Positions 10,346 to 21,341 of a stretch of DNA of 64,000 nt are shown piece after piece. Source of the DNA: Scedosporium boydii (Eukaryota; Ascomycota; Sordariomycetes; Microascales; Microascaceae); NCBI GenBank assembly GCA_002221725.1, contig NJFT01000136.1, forward strand, positions 1 to 64,000, in the 5' to 3' direction. The translations under genes were made by a program, and so were the position numbers. Numbering within the stretch: position 1 is the stretch's first letter; every line of letters begins with the position of its first letter. The notes under the pieces are model-generated. The model saw nothing but the letters and a program-made list of their open reading frames with translations, searched no databases and was not told the DNA's origin.

Positions 10346-10723
10346 ATGGTTTACAGTCTCATGATATTCGCGCCGCGCAAACCTGGCGTGTCACACGAGG
10401 AATTCAAAGCCCGCTACGAGCGACACATGAAAATGATCGCCGAGATATCTGGCGACGCAATGCCACTCCGTCACACTAGGTATTACCTACAACATGGCGG
10501 CCCAGAAGACAAGCCCCGCCTGCTAGCAGGCAACACCGACGAGATGTTCTATGACGCGATCGTACACATGTCCTTCGAGGACGATGTTGCATTTCATAGG
10601 TTTTATGACGCATTGATGACGGATGAGGCCAATGCAACAATTGAGGCAGATGAAGCTGGGTTTTGGGACCGGGGCCGGATGAAGGTTGTGGTGGTCGGCG
10701 ATATTAAGGAATCGAGGAAATGA
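10346..10723 (+). CDS. EthD-domain protein
   Basis: An intronless 125-residue protein, a normal length for single-domain EthD proteins (dimeric alpha+beta barrel fold). It begins with a beta strand (YSLMIFAPRKPG), then an EFKARYERHM helix and later a DAIVHMSFEDDVAFHRFYDAL segment, all typical of the family. Fungal EthD proteins often sit in secondary-metabolite or aromatic-degradation clusters, some acting as decarboxylases or cyclase-like helpers; the activity here is unknown. No partner gene directly adjoins; the next gene is the broken NACHT gene 0.4 kb downstream. Confidence 0.8.
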   Translation: MVYSLMIFAPRKPGVSHEEFKARYERHMKMIAEISGDAMPLRHTRYYLQHGGPEDKPRLLAGNTDEMFYDAIVHMSFEDDVAFHRFYDALMTDEANATIEADEAGFWDRGRMKVVVVGDIKESRK

Positions 10724-11111
10724 GGATATGTTTGCTTGGAAGGAATTTAGTGTGAGAGTGACTAGAGGGAGTTTCAGCCGTCATCGCTACCGCTAATTTG
10801 TTCGGTTTCTCACCATTATTATTGGCTTTTACGCGAGTGAATACAGTTGTCGAGAGGGGGGATATCGACGAGAGCCAACCATATGTTCTATTCAACCAGC
10901 CTTACATGCTATGCCGCTTTCGTAACGTGCATTCCAGACATGGGGACGCCCAACTATCTATCAGTTGCTCCGTCGGGCTGACATTTAGCTGAACAGAGTG
11001 GCGCAGCGCAAGTGGTCATCCGCATGCTTCATGATATCGACACCCCAGGCAACCATCAGCGACTCTTTAGTTTTTTTTATCACCATATCGTCGGCCTTAG
11101 CGGATGTCAAA

Positions 11112-13896
11112 ATGGCCGAGGCTTTTGCCATTCTAGGTCTTGCGGCGAATATTTTTCAGTTCATCGAACATGGATTAAAGGCCGTTTCGGTCGTTCGAGA
11201 GATAACTTCGTCAACGCAAGGTGCCACGACATCTCTCCGAGCCTTGCGGCTGTTGGTCGAAGACGTAAGACACAGCAGCCGGCAGATACCGGATTCTGCC
11301 ACTCTTTCACAAGATGAGGAGGCTCTGCGGAGCTACGGTGCAGAGTGCGCCAGAGTCGCCGACCAGCTGGACGTCCTGCTAGACAAGGTTACCATTTGCA
11401 GCACATCAAAACCGAAATGGATAGACGTCGTGAAGACAGGGTTTCATTCTGTCGTCAAGGAGAAGGAGATCCAGCGTCTCGAGAATCGTCTCAAAGATCT
11501 CCACAATCGACTGCAATCCCGGCTGTCATGCGTCCTGGATGGGAAAAGACACTCATCGCTCATAGCTTTGATGGCTGATATAGAGAGAAGAAACAAGTCC
11601 TTGGGCATCCAATCCGTCGGCGCTATTAACTCTCTTCGAATTGACCTTCTCTCCCGACTCGACACCATGGACTGGGACATTGAAGACCTCAGGTTACGCT
11701 TGCTTCGGCTCAGAGACGAGGCCGGCCTCATTTTGCCTCGCCAACAAATTGTCGAAAGCTTGCTATTCAGCGAGATCAACCACCGACACTCAGACATTGA
11801 GCAAGCACATGCTAAATCTCTACATTGGATGTTTAGTGAGTCGAAAACAACCCTCAGAAAATGGCTCGAGTTCGGTGGCGGCACCTACTGGGTTACAGGC
11901 CTCGCGGGGAGCGGCAAGTCCACCATGATGAAATACCTCTGCGGTCACCCAGAAACACATAAGCTTCTTTCCCTTTGGGCTGGCGGTGCCAAGCCAGTCA
12001 CGGCTAGTTTCTTCTTCTGGAATCAAGGGAGTGAGATGCAAAAAAGCATCAAAGGGCTGTTGCAGAGTCTCCTTTACCAGATCGTCCGGACGGACTTGGC
12101 CTTTGTGCCGATTCTCTTTCCCGAGCGGGAAGGCTTCGCCTCAGAGCCATGGACGGTACAGGAGCTCCTCCAAGCCTTCATGAGAGTCTCCAACTTGGAC
12201 ATGACCAATATGCGATTCTGCTTCTTCATCGACGGGCTTGACGAGTATCACGGAGAGGAAGAAAATGTCATTCAAATCATCCGACAGTTCGAATCCCTTC
12301 CGGGAATCAAAATCTGTGCGTCAAGTCGACCTTGGAACGCCTTAAAGACGGCCTTTCACGATCCCAACGTTATGCTTGTCGTCGAGGAGTTCACTAAAGA
12401 GGACATCTGGTCCTATGTTGACAGCGAACTCTCCTTGACGAGTGCTTTCCAAAGCGCAGCACAGCGAGACCGCCGGTGCTGGAACATCATAGACCAGATG
12501 GCCAGATTTCTGAGAGAGCCCATGGGGTGTGGTTGTGGGTATATCTTGTTGTCAGGGGGTTACGGCGCGACATTCGCTCTAATGAGACTTTCGAGCACCT
12601 TCGGAAGCGTGTGGACGAATTGCCATATACGCTAGAGGACTTCTTCCGGCGCATCCTTACAAAGATGGACCCCATTTACTCCATCGAGACTGCTCGTATC
12701 CTCCTCCTCCAATTACATGCCGAGCGTAACTCACGCTCGCCGCTACCTCTACTCGCATACTTCTGTGTCGCGCTGGAACTTTCAAATCCTGACTATGCCT
12801 TGCGCGAAGCCACGAATGACTTTACTACGCACGAGTCCTACGTCCGTGACCAAGAGGATGCATTTATGTCGGAGAGGATGGCGATTGTTCGCATCAATGA
12901 CCGCTGCAAGGATCTCGTCCGAGTCAGACGATCCGATAAGCTAAACTCAACTGGGACAAATCGATTCCGGCTTGAATTTCTGCACCGGACCGTTTCGACT
13001 TCTTAAGAGACAACTTCTACGACGAGTTGGTGGCATCTTCGCAGGGTTATTCTCCCTCAACTTCGCTCGCACGGGCTTATACTTACTTCCTCAAAAAATA
13101 CGACTACGACACGCTCGACCGCTCGGGCTCCTTTCCCACGCTATCGAGGGCCGTTTTCCTTGCGCAAGACCTTCCCTACCTCTGGACCTTCTTCGTCAAC
13201 CTGAGCGCGGGGGGAGCGGACATTCCTGTAAACATCGTCGACGAGTTTATCGCCATGGCGTCGAAGCGGTCACCCGATGTCTGGATCGAAGCATACCAAG
13301 TAAAGCATAGTAACCTCCCGAAGGGCCTGTTCTCCAAGGAACTTGGGCCGCTTACCGTGGTCATCTCGTTCAACCTTCCGAAATACGTCCAACACCTCAT
13401 CGAACGAAACCCTTCGTCAGGCCAGTCAATCCTTTCTCAGTTTCACCAGACGGGTATTTCGCCGATCGAAGTGGCCCTAAGGTCCTCTCATAGTGAGTCG
13501 GGGTTAGGAACATTGATGTCCTCAATGATTCCGCTCCCACTTTCGCTCATCGGAGTATTACTCAACTATGGCTGCGACCCACACTTCCCCTGCTCTTCCG
13601 GACGCGGAAGCATTGGAGAGGAGGCTCTCAACACCATCCTCCATAACATCGAGGATCGGCAGAAAACTTCTCCCGTGCGGCTCTGCCCAAGCGAAGCAGA
13701 CTTATTGTTTGATGTTTGCTGCCACCTACTAAGCCGGGGGCTCGGGTTTCGTAAGCCTAAGAGCTGGGAGGACTTCGCTCGTACGATGGTACCGGTGCTT
13801 AGTCCGGCGAGGGTCAAGAAACTAGAAGAAGCCCACAGCAAGTCTGGACTGATGAATGTTTTGTGGTCGTGGACGGTTGGGTGGCTGGCTGGCTGA
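11112..13896 (+). pseudogene. NACHT/STAND (NLR-like) protein, disrupted by two frameshifts
   Basis: From ATG 11112 the frame starts with MAEAFAILGLAANIFQF, the N-terminal helix common to fungal STAND proteins. A coiled region follows, then a NACHT nucleotide-binding domain: Walker A GLAGSGKST (residues 263-271) and Walker B FFIDGLDEY (about 371-379). Near 12499 the conserved AHGVWLWVYLVVRGL continues only in the next frame, consistent with loss of one base. Near 12990 the conserved FLHRTV is again followed in another frame by FDFLRDN, consistent with loss of one base in a T run. The last frame (to 13896) carries the C-terminal helical part. No introns explain the shifts, as GT donors are missing there. 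Fungal NLRs act in non-self recognition and regulated cell death; this copy is probably dead, or the bases are assembly errors. Confidence 0.8.
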
Positions 13897-15242
13897 GAAT
13901 GCAATTCCTCGTGTAAGTGTCGCTGTTTTTGGCGGGCAATGTCGGCCAAATTTAGTCCCTAGGTTCCCACATCATAATGTCAATAAAACCTTTTTCCTAA
14001 CATCCATTGCTGACTGGTGAACAAAGGACACTATGCGTTCTGAATAGCTAGCGAGGGGTCACAGAACTCGATAATCTTCTCCACATCCTCCACAGGCTTC
14101 GACACCACACTACGAGTCGCCCGCGTACCAGACTTAATGATTCAGTGACTGCTTGGCGGATTTTAGACGCGGCCCATGTTACGCTAGGCTATGCCGCCCA
14201 ATATGGTATTAACGCCCTGGCTGACTCGATGTCTGCGCGCGTGAATTTCCGGAGTCGAGGTAGGGCATCGTCAGCCCCGATCGTATTAAACGGGATCTCT
14301 CTCAAGGCAAGACGAGGAGGTGGCGAATCCGAGTCAAGGAAAGAGAAAGGGAATAAAAAGCACCAGGAGACAGGGCCAGCTTAAGAGAGCTTTGGGGCTG
14401 CCACTCCAGCAGCAAACGGAACTAACAGGAGGTGCTCTGGTTTGACGATCGCCTCTTAGAACGAGCCTGAACGGTTGGTTCTACTAGAGAATGATATTTG
14501 GTCATTCTACGTGTCGGGAAATGCTAGGTTGGGAATACTTGGATATTCAAGTCTCGTACTATTTCCTTCGCAATAGCAAAAACCCCTCCCCTCTGGCTCC
14601 AATCCACCTCACGGCATCTTCGAACACATTTTCACTAATATAGAATACGGGTCACCTTCTCAAATGGGGTCGTATTGGCGACTTTGATTAGGGATCTATC
14701 TCGACCATTCCTGCCGCTCGTTTTAGATACGGATCATGCTCGCTGGTTCTTTGGTTCTGCCTAAACCAATTGATTGGCGATGATGCCGCATGCAACCAAT
14801 CCGAGGATTCGATAATATCGACCAGTACGATTTTGTGGCGCAATTTACGAAGTTGCTTCCTCCAGCCGAAATTGGGTTCTGGATAATATATTCGTTAGGT
14901 GGCACTGTGGCAGTGATGGAAGATGGCAAAGCTACTGTTAAACTCGTCATGGAGGACACCAGCTGTGACAATCTAGACATCACCACCAACAGCTGGCATT
15001 GCCTTGCATCTCCACCAAGGGGGTTTCCCTGTTGCCCATAATAATTCCCCAATTCCCCAATGCCACGCATTGTATTTCTATGCAACCTTTCTCCTCTCAG
15101 GTTCTTGAGCAAGATATGAGTGCTCTGTGAATACAAAATAATCATCCCATCCTCGATTAGGCATAAACTTGATCATAGTGATGCATGATCTAGTCCTCGC
15201 GAACCCCGTCAACCTCCCAACGACGCAATTCGAGACAGGACA
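13897..15242. other. Gene-poor region with a short coding-like tail on the minus strand
   Basis: About 1.35 kb without a recognisable gene. On the minus strand, 14031-14135 reads as a coding-like C-terminus (SKPVEDVEKIIEFCDPSLA, then a stop at 14031-14033). Upstream of it the frame is lost, so it may be the 3' scrap of a vanished gene. The frame at 14790-15041 (plus) is open but not recognised. Confidence 0.4.
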
Positions 15243-15890
15243 ATGCCGCGCTCACTATCCACCGGATTCTTAGCATATATTCATCTCGGCTCCAGGGCGA
15301 TCGCCCTGCTCTTCGAGCTCGGTATTCTCGGCTTCCTCATATATATCAGCACCGCGAAGAACTATACCGCTGGCCTCTATTATGCCACTGTAAGTGTACT
15401 TCAATGTTGCCATAGAAAAGAAAAGAAAACGGGCAGTCGCACAGGAGGTAGCTGACTGCCCTCTAATAGGTTATCTGCCCGATCGTGCTTAACATGCTTC
15501 AGGTGATAGCACTGGCTGATCGCCACCGCCGACTGCCCCAATTTCGTCCAGCCTTTGTCATCCCCCTGGATATCATTGTCCTTCTGTTTATAATTGCCGT
15601 GATCGTGTACTATTATATTCCCGATATGAGTTATGCTGAGAGGCACTCTAACAAGTCTCTACCTCCCTTGATTGCGGACAAGGCGTTCTACTTAATATGC
15701 GCATTGCCGTGAGTGCTAGCCCTGGCTTCTTCTTATTTCTCATTTTGTATGTTCCCTGGCTAATAGAACATAAAAGTGTCGTTCAATTATTTGTTACTGT
15801 TGTCTCTATGACTGATTGCTGTCTTCGAGATCCACCGAGAAGGGTATCTACAAGAAGAAACTGATCGAAATGAAGTACTCGGTACTATAG
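15243..15890 (+). pseudogene. Small multi-pass membrane protein gene, 3' end apparently damaged
   Basis: Exon 1 (15243-15389) and exon 2 (15470-15708) join in phase and encode three hydrophobic spans: about residues 16-35, 50-60 and 76-95. They are separated by short polar loops, as in small fungal four-span membrane proteins, and MARVEL-like topology is a guess. A third block near 15790-15860 reads NYLLLLSL, stop, LIAVFEIHREGYLQEE, like a fourth span plus cytosolic tail. It contains an in-frame TGA, and neither nearby acceptor (ending 15766 or 15776) keeps the frame from exon 2. Either the 3' part is decayed or I have the last intron wrong. Function unknown. Confidence 0.4.
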
Positions 15891-16729
15891 TTATAATTTA
15901 TTTGTACTAAAACGGGAGGCTATAAGGAGCTGCGAATATAACTAGGATACTAGGAATCTCTCTAATGAATTTCTGGGAAATGGCAGTAAGCTGGTGAGGA
16001 TATGACCAGGTCAGTGTTGGGGCTCAGCTGCCGCAACTTGCAGTTAGAAGAGCATCCAGGCCAGACCAGCAGGAAAATCTATTCCCGCAAGGAGTGAAGA
16101 GATTTCGAGGGTATGTTGAAGTATAATAATATCTGAATTCTCGCAATAAAGCGTGCATTTGCAGTTTAGTATTTGACATTTGTCTTTGTTCGAGCGTAAT
16201 CACATCACGGTATATACCTACAATACTTGTGCAACACTCGTTAAGCTCGAACTGAGATCATTCTACGTAGAAGCTCTCGGCGCTCCCGCGCTCGCCAGAT
16301 AGGGGAAGAATGTAAGGACCTGCAAACAGCGAGCGCCGCCCGTCGAGGGACGGTGTCCCTTCGATCTTGCTCTTGCCAGATAATATTGTGTCGAGATAGG
16401 GTTAGCACAGAACCTCCATTGTAGGTGGTCCTGGTGTGAAACTAGATGGGTCACAAGGGAGACGGGAAATACTCGGGCTAAGAAAGAGGAGGGAAAATGG
16501 CGTCGAAGATTCAAATTTATATCTAGGTCTTGCATGATTCCCAAGATTGAGCACCGAGAGTCGTGGTGGGTTAATGGGGTCAGAGATGATTGGCGCTGTT
16601 GGCGCGTGACTGTTTCAGCGGCTGGGGGTGTTCTAGTGCCGCAGCTCCCGATCTCTTTCCCCCAACCATGCTCGCTCGATCCCATTTCCATCGGGCTGTT
16701 TGTGGAGGGAGGAGGCAACACGCTCTGCG
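15891..16729. other. Intergenic region upstream of the squalene-epoxidase-like gene
   Basis: No gene recognised. Overlapping frames occur on both strands around 16260-16960, but the minus-strand ones mirror the codon pattern of the epoxidase start and are treated as shadows. Confidence 0.5.
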
Positions 16730-17763
16730 ATGGCCGACGCAAATTTCGACGTCGTTATTGTGGGAGCGGGTATTGCGGGATGCACCCTGGCGCGAGCCTT
16801 TGCCCAACAGGGCCGCCGCGTTCTCGTTTTAGAACGCAGTCTCGAGCAACTAGACAGCATTTCTGGTGAGCTCCTCCAGCCGGGTGGCCCGAGTGGCGTG
16901 AGTGGCCTGAAGGATCTTGGTTTGGAGGACTGTTTAGAGGGAATTGAAGCCACACCTGTCAAAGGATATCATCTATACTGGAAGCATGAACAAGTAACGT
17001 TCAGGTTCTGCCCTCCCGCTATCGCAAATGGTTCGGAAGTAGAGACTGGGAGGAGCTTCCACCACGGTCGATTGGTCGCGAACCTTCGGAGTTCGATTCG
17101 CAAAGACCTGGCAATTACCTTGATAGAAGCTACGGCACGCGAAATACTGCGTGATGATCCAACGGGACGCGTGATTGGGATCAAATGTTCAAAGGGTAAT
17201 GGTGACTTAGTTGAAAAGGTTTGACGCCTCCTTTCCCCACGCGCTGATAATGATGCTTCTTCACCAGAACAGAGGGTACTGATCTCGACCTCTCCCCCGA
17301 GGAATAGTATTTCGGAGACCTGGTCGTTCTTGCGGATGGCCGGTTTTCCAACTTTCGCAGTCAATTCTCGCCTTACAAACCAAAGGCGAACTCCAGATTT
17401 TGGAGCCTTGAACTTGTATATATAGAAGACGCCCAGCTTCCTCTTCAGGACTACGTTCAGAGCGGCTTAGGCCCAGGCCCTCCGCTATTACTTTACCAGC
17501 TTAGGAGCAGGGAGACACGTATCTTGATTGATATCTTCAACAGAGACTTTGCCCATTTGGGAGACCAGTCGGCGGTCAAGTCATACATCTTGGAACGAGT
17601 CCTACCCACTCTTCCAGCCGAGATTCAAGGCAATCTTCGGGATGTCGTCAATAATGGTCGTCTCCGCAGCATGGCCAATTCCTGGATGCCGGCATGGAGG
17701 GCTCACGTGCCAGGACTCGCCATGCTTGGTGACTGCGCAAACATGCGCCACCCGATGACGGGT

Positions 17764-17768
17764 TCTGG
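17764..17768. repeat. 5-bp target-site duplication, left copy
   Basis: TCTGG directly before the LTR; the identical right copy is at 18170-18174. Removing the LTR plus one copy restores the GSGM codons of the epoxidase frame exactly. Confidence 0.9.
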
Positions 17769-18169
17769 TGTAAGAGTAGGTCGTGTCACAGAGTGAAGGA
17801 GAACAGTAAGACTAGTGAAGGTCGAGTATGGGTCTGGTATGAAAGGGTCACTAATCGCTGATTCCCCCCTTCTTCTTTTCCTCTGGAATCCTCCCTTTTT
17901 ATATTCTTCCCAGCTCCTCATATGATCTTCCCCCAAGCTCTTCCGTTACTCTGAAAGTTCCCCTCTTAGTTTCCCTATTCCAACCTTATCTCACACTCTA
18001 GATTCAGTGCGCCTATAGCTCTATAGGCATACTCTAGCCAGCCTATTTACCACATCATACCTCTCCAATTGGAGTGACGACTGTCTTCCGTGCTGGTTCT
18101 GTCATTCTGAGGTGATCCTAGTGCCCCCTCTGCCCTAATGTGGCCCTGCGGTTACCCCGTGCCATAACA
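17769..18169. mobile_element. Solo LTR of an LTR retrotransposon
   Basis: A 401-bp block begins with TGTAAGAG and ends with CCATAACA (TG...CA termini). It is bounded by a perfect 5-bp duplication TCTGG, as left by LTR-retrotransposon integrase. It carries a TATA-like stretch (TTTTTATATTC near 17896-17906) but no coding sequence, so it is the product of LTR-LTR recombination. Orientation and family (Gypsy or Copia) cannot be decided from this copy. It lies in the coding frame of the squalene-epoxidase-like gene. Confidence 0.9.
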
Positions 18170-18174
18170 TCTGG
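18170..18174. repeat. 5-bp target-site duplication, right copy
   Basis: TCTGG directly after the LTR, matching 17764-17768; the epoxidase frame resumes here with GGG ATG ACT GTT. Confidence 0.9.
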
Positions 18175-18713
18175 GATGACTGTTGCGATCAAGGATGCCA
18201 TTCTTCTCGCTAACCTACTTCGGGTGGACGCTATTCCAGATCTTCGTGATAGTGCACTTATCCTTAAGCAGCTGGAGGCCTTTCACTGGAGACGGAAAAG
18301 GCACAGCGCGACTCTCAATATCCTCGCCCATTGCCTCTACCACCTTTTTGCTTCAGAAGGTATTAAGTTTCACACCCACCATTTCCAGTCCCCAAACGAA
18401 CAAAACTGCGGCACACAAGCTTACCACTTAAATTCCAGTCAAGAGCCTCGAGATCATGCAACGAGGATTCATCCAGTTTATCCAAGGTGGCCCAAAGAAC
18501 TTCGCACAGCCTATGGCTCTTATGGGGGGCATCATAGAGGATCCTTTTCTTCTCTTTTATTACTTCTTCCGGATCGCCATCTTTAGCATATCGACACATC
18601 TAAGGAGCACGCGGATCCTACAGTTCCCACTTGCTGTTTTCCAATCACTAAGCGTCCTTTTCCACGCAGTTGTAATTATAGTTCCGGCTATCCGAGACGA
18701 GCTGCGGACGTGA

Positions 18714-20105
18714 AGCTGTAGTGGCCCCAGCTGTCAGTTGCGCCATCTTCTCCGTTGCCGTGTGATTTGCCTGCGCTCGGCGCCACATCTTTAACTTGGC
18801 ACGTTCTGTGGCCACACGACGCTCAAGATAATTGGACTTGGGAAGAGTCAACCTTGTCTGTCCTGTCATAATTAATGCTACATTGAGTTGATGGAGGCTG
18901 GTATACCAGGCTTCCTGTCGGTATGACGTCAAATACAGGTTTATGTGGCTTGAAACACGGCTGGCAAGCTCACGACAAACGGATCCTGTCTCCCTTCGGA
19001 GTCATGTTTGACTTCTTTTTTCCCCGCTCTTTTTCTGTCTCGGATAATTTTCGACGCGTCATGAGCAGGGGCAACTCAAGCCTTGACTGCCTTGGGGTTA
19101 GTCTGTACCACGCGAGAGCTGGGAATGGGCAGTCGCAAGTTGCAGTCGGATCAAATCTAATTAGTTTATTGTTCACACGACCGAGGCACTGGCGAGCAGT
19201 CGGGCCAGTTGGGCAGTTGCTGGCTCCTGATTGCAGTTTGCCATTAGATTATTTGTGCCTTGCCGGTGGGGCTCCATCTCTTCTGTCATCGCAAGATCAA
19301 CTCCGATTGGGTCCGTCATATTAAGATGTTCATCAATACGGAGTACGAAGCATGCCACAGGCTTTTCTTGGCGGACGCTGGTTGGCTCGAAGAACAAAAT
19401 ATTTCCATTACCCCTTTCCTCCCGCACCACGCCATCCGTTGGTGGCTGTACGACCTTGCCGAGACAGCATCTCCCTGCAGCCAAGCGAAGGATTCAGGTC
19501 TATCCCCACCCTGCTCTCTTCGTCCGTGGCAGTGTCATTAGTGACTCCAGAATTTTTCATTTTTGCTTGTCGTTCTTGGCTGAGCTTGCCGATGCCGACT
19601 TGGAGAAGCCCGTCCACAATGCCTTAAGTTCTGGTCCTCAGACCCACGTGATTCGACCTTCCCCCTTTCCCCCTTTTTCATAATTTTCTTAGTCCTTTAT
19701 CCGAGAGGATGAAGACGGAGATTTGATCAGCGAAGGAGGAGGAAGCAACGGCCACTGAGGCGGGAACACAAAGCGGGTAAATAGAGGTAAATGTAGCCCA
19801 CATGTTGGAAGGTCCAGCCTCAATTTGGACACGGAAGGAGAAGGACACTTGGACTTGAATTGATCCTTCCTTCACTTCGTATTTTAGTCAGGAAGGCGCG
19901 ACTTATGCTTGGCCAAGGAGGATGGATTGTCACATTCGCGATCTGATCTCGTTCTGATAATTTTCGCGACCATTTTTCAACGTCTTTCGGTCTTTCATTA
20001 ATTCATTTTTCCATTTTTGCTTCTTTTTTTGTCCCCTTTTGTTTTTAATTCTGGGCCTTTCTTTCTATCCCTTCCTCTCCCTACGATGCTCCTCGACTTC
20101 GTGCG
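18714..20105. other. Intergenic region, no gene recognised
   Basis: About 1.4 kb between two plus-strand genes. Several overlapping frames on both strands have no family resemblance. The pyrimidine-rich stretch 19950-20100 is probably the leader and promoter of the glycosyltransferase. Confidence 0.5.
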
Positions 20106-21341
20106 ATGATGGTAGCATTCAAATGGCCTCTCCCGAGGACTTTTACTCGCCTGCTCATTGTCGCCGCGCTCCTCGTCTTCGGTCTGTCCGTCCATCTCCT
20201 CATCCAGAGTACCTACGTCCGCCACAATCCCCAACAGCTCCTAGCGACGCCGCCCATCGTCGTCCACGGTAAAAAGATCCACGAGGCCCCGAAACCCGAA
20301 TACCCCCTCGAACCCTTCCCCGACTCGCCGCTCCAAGCGCCCGAAAATCGAACCGATATCGAGCGACCATGGCTCGCCGCCATCCTGAGCACCGCCGACG
20401 AGGTCGACCATCGCATGCTGATCCGCTCCACTTGGATGCGCCTGTACCGTAACGTCCCCTACGATACCATGTTCGTCATTGCCAATCCCGAGCCGAAATG
20501 GAAAGAAAGTATCATCTACGAGAATCGAACATTTGGCGATATCGTCATCCTCGACAAGATACCTGATGACGACGTCACGGCGCATACGATCAAGACCTTC
20601 GAGTTCTACAAGTGGCTCCTCGCCAGTGGTCGAAGATACGAGTTTGTGACGAAGCTCGACGCTGATATTTGGCTCAATGCTCGCGGGTTTTACGACAGGT
20701 TCCTAGCCCCTAGGATATCCAAATGGGATGGTCCTGCGAAGGCCAGCGTTAGGCAGACTGTTATCGGAGAACTATACTATGATAAAAAATCCGACCTCGT
20801 GTACCCACATCATTCCATGTACACTTTGACGTGGGACATGGTCGAACTCCTGGCCAGGCTACAGGACAAGTTCCATCTTGTTACCGGCGAAGACATGGCC
20901 ATTTCCCTTCTGCTGTTGAGGGACAAGCAGAGACCGACCTTTGTGAACTTCAGGGGGCGAGAAAAGTTCGACTACGATGAAGGCGACGCCAGGGGTGATG
21001 GCACTGCGTGGGCCAGGGAGCACACCCGAGTGGACGCGATAAAGCATGCCGTCACCGACGAAGCTATAGCTATACAAAACCTTAAGGACAGCAATAGCTG
21101 GCAGAGGGTCGCCGCTTGCTTCGATGAGAAGGGTGTCAGGGGTCGGCCCGAGATGACGGTGGCCGAGAAGTCACCGTCCATCTTCATGCGCGTGGGAGAT
21201 CTCTGGCACCGGTTTTGGCCGAACACGCGTTTCCGAACAGTCCCCGAGTCATTATTCAAGCAGGATAATGGGAACATATGGATATGTGATGGGCTATGGA
21301 ATATGGGGGTGATGAGGGATGGTACCTATCACGACCTCTGA
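20106..21341 (+). CDS. GT31-like (beta-1,3-galactosyltransferase family) type II membrane glycosyltransferase
   Basis: An intronless 411-residue protein. A short basic N-terminus is followed by one hydrophobic span (about residues 14-33), then a proline-rich stem and a lumenal catalytic domain, the classic Golgi type II layout. GT31-like motifs appear in order: MLIRSTWMRLY, FVIANPEP, the metal-binding DAD in KLDADIW (185-187) and the acidic TGEDMA segment near residue 260. The family transfers galactose or N-acetylglucosamine from UDP-sugars; acceptor unknown. Two adjacent Met codons stand at the start. No cluster link is obvious, so it may be a general cell-wall or glycoprotein enzyme. Confidence 0.8.
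   Translation: MMVAFKWPLPRTFTRLLIVAALLVFGLSVHLLIQSTYVRHNPQQLLATPPIVVHGKKIHEAPKPEYPLEPFPDSPLQAPENRTDIERPWLAAILSTADEVDHRMLIRSTWMRLYRNVPYDTMFVIANPEPKWKESIIYENRTFGDIVILDKIPDDDVTAHTIKTFEFYKWLLASGRRYEFVTKLDADIWLNARGFYDRFLAPRISKWDGPAKASVRQTVIGELYYDKKSDLVYPHHSMYTLTWDMVELLARLQDKFHLVTGEDMAISLLLLRDKQRPTFVNFRGREKFDYDEGDARGDGTAWAREHTRVDAIKHAVTDEAIAIQNLKDSNSWQRVAACFDEKGVRGRPEMTVAEKSPSIFMRVGDLWHRFWPNTRFRTVPESLFKQDNGNIWICDGLWNMGVMRDGTYHDL

Larger units (their letters stand above)
16730..18713 (+). pseudogene. Squalene-epoxidase-like FAD monooxygenase interrupted by a solo LTR
   Basis: Without the insert, exons 16730-17218, 17308-17768 plus 18175-18359, and 18439-18713 give 1410 nt, a 469-residue protein, normal for squalene monooxygenases. 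The N-terminal FAD motif VVIVGAGIAGCTLA, the FGDLVVLADG segment, the second FAD motif GDCANMRHPMTGSG and the membrane-associated tail are all present. The enzyme family epoxidises squalene in sterol or triterpene synthesis. A paralogue in an accessory region would suit a specialised triterpenoid route (inference). The 401-bp LTR falls inside the GSGM segment after about residue 316, and direct reading through it stops within ten codons. A cryptic donor and acceptor inside the LTR could keep the frame, so loss of function is likely but not certain. Confidence 0.85.

Noticed and set aside
16263..16962. Minus-strand frames over the epoxidase start
   Set aside because: They mirror the codons of the plus-strand FAD domain, so they are shadow frames.
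17219..17307. Stop codons after epoxidase exon 1 as a sign of decay
   Set aside because: An 89-bp intron (GTTTGA donor, GAATAG acceptor) removes them and keeps both phase and family sequence.
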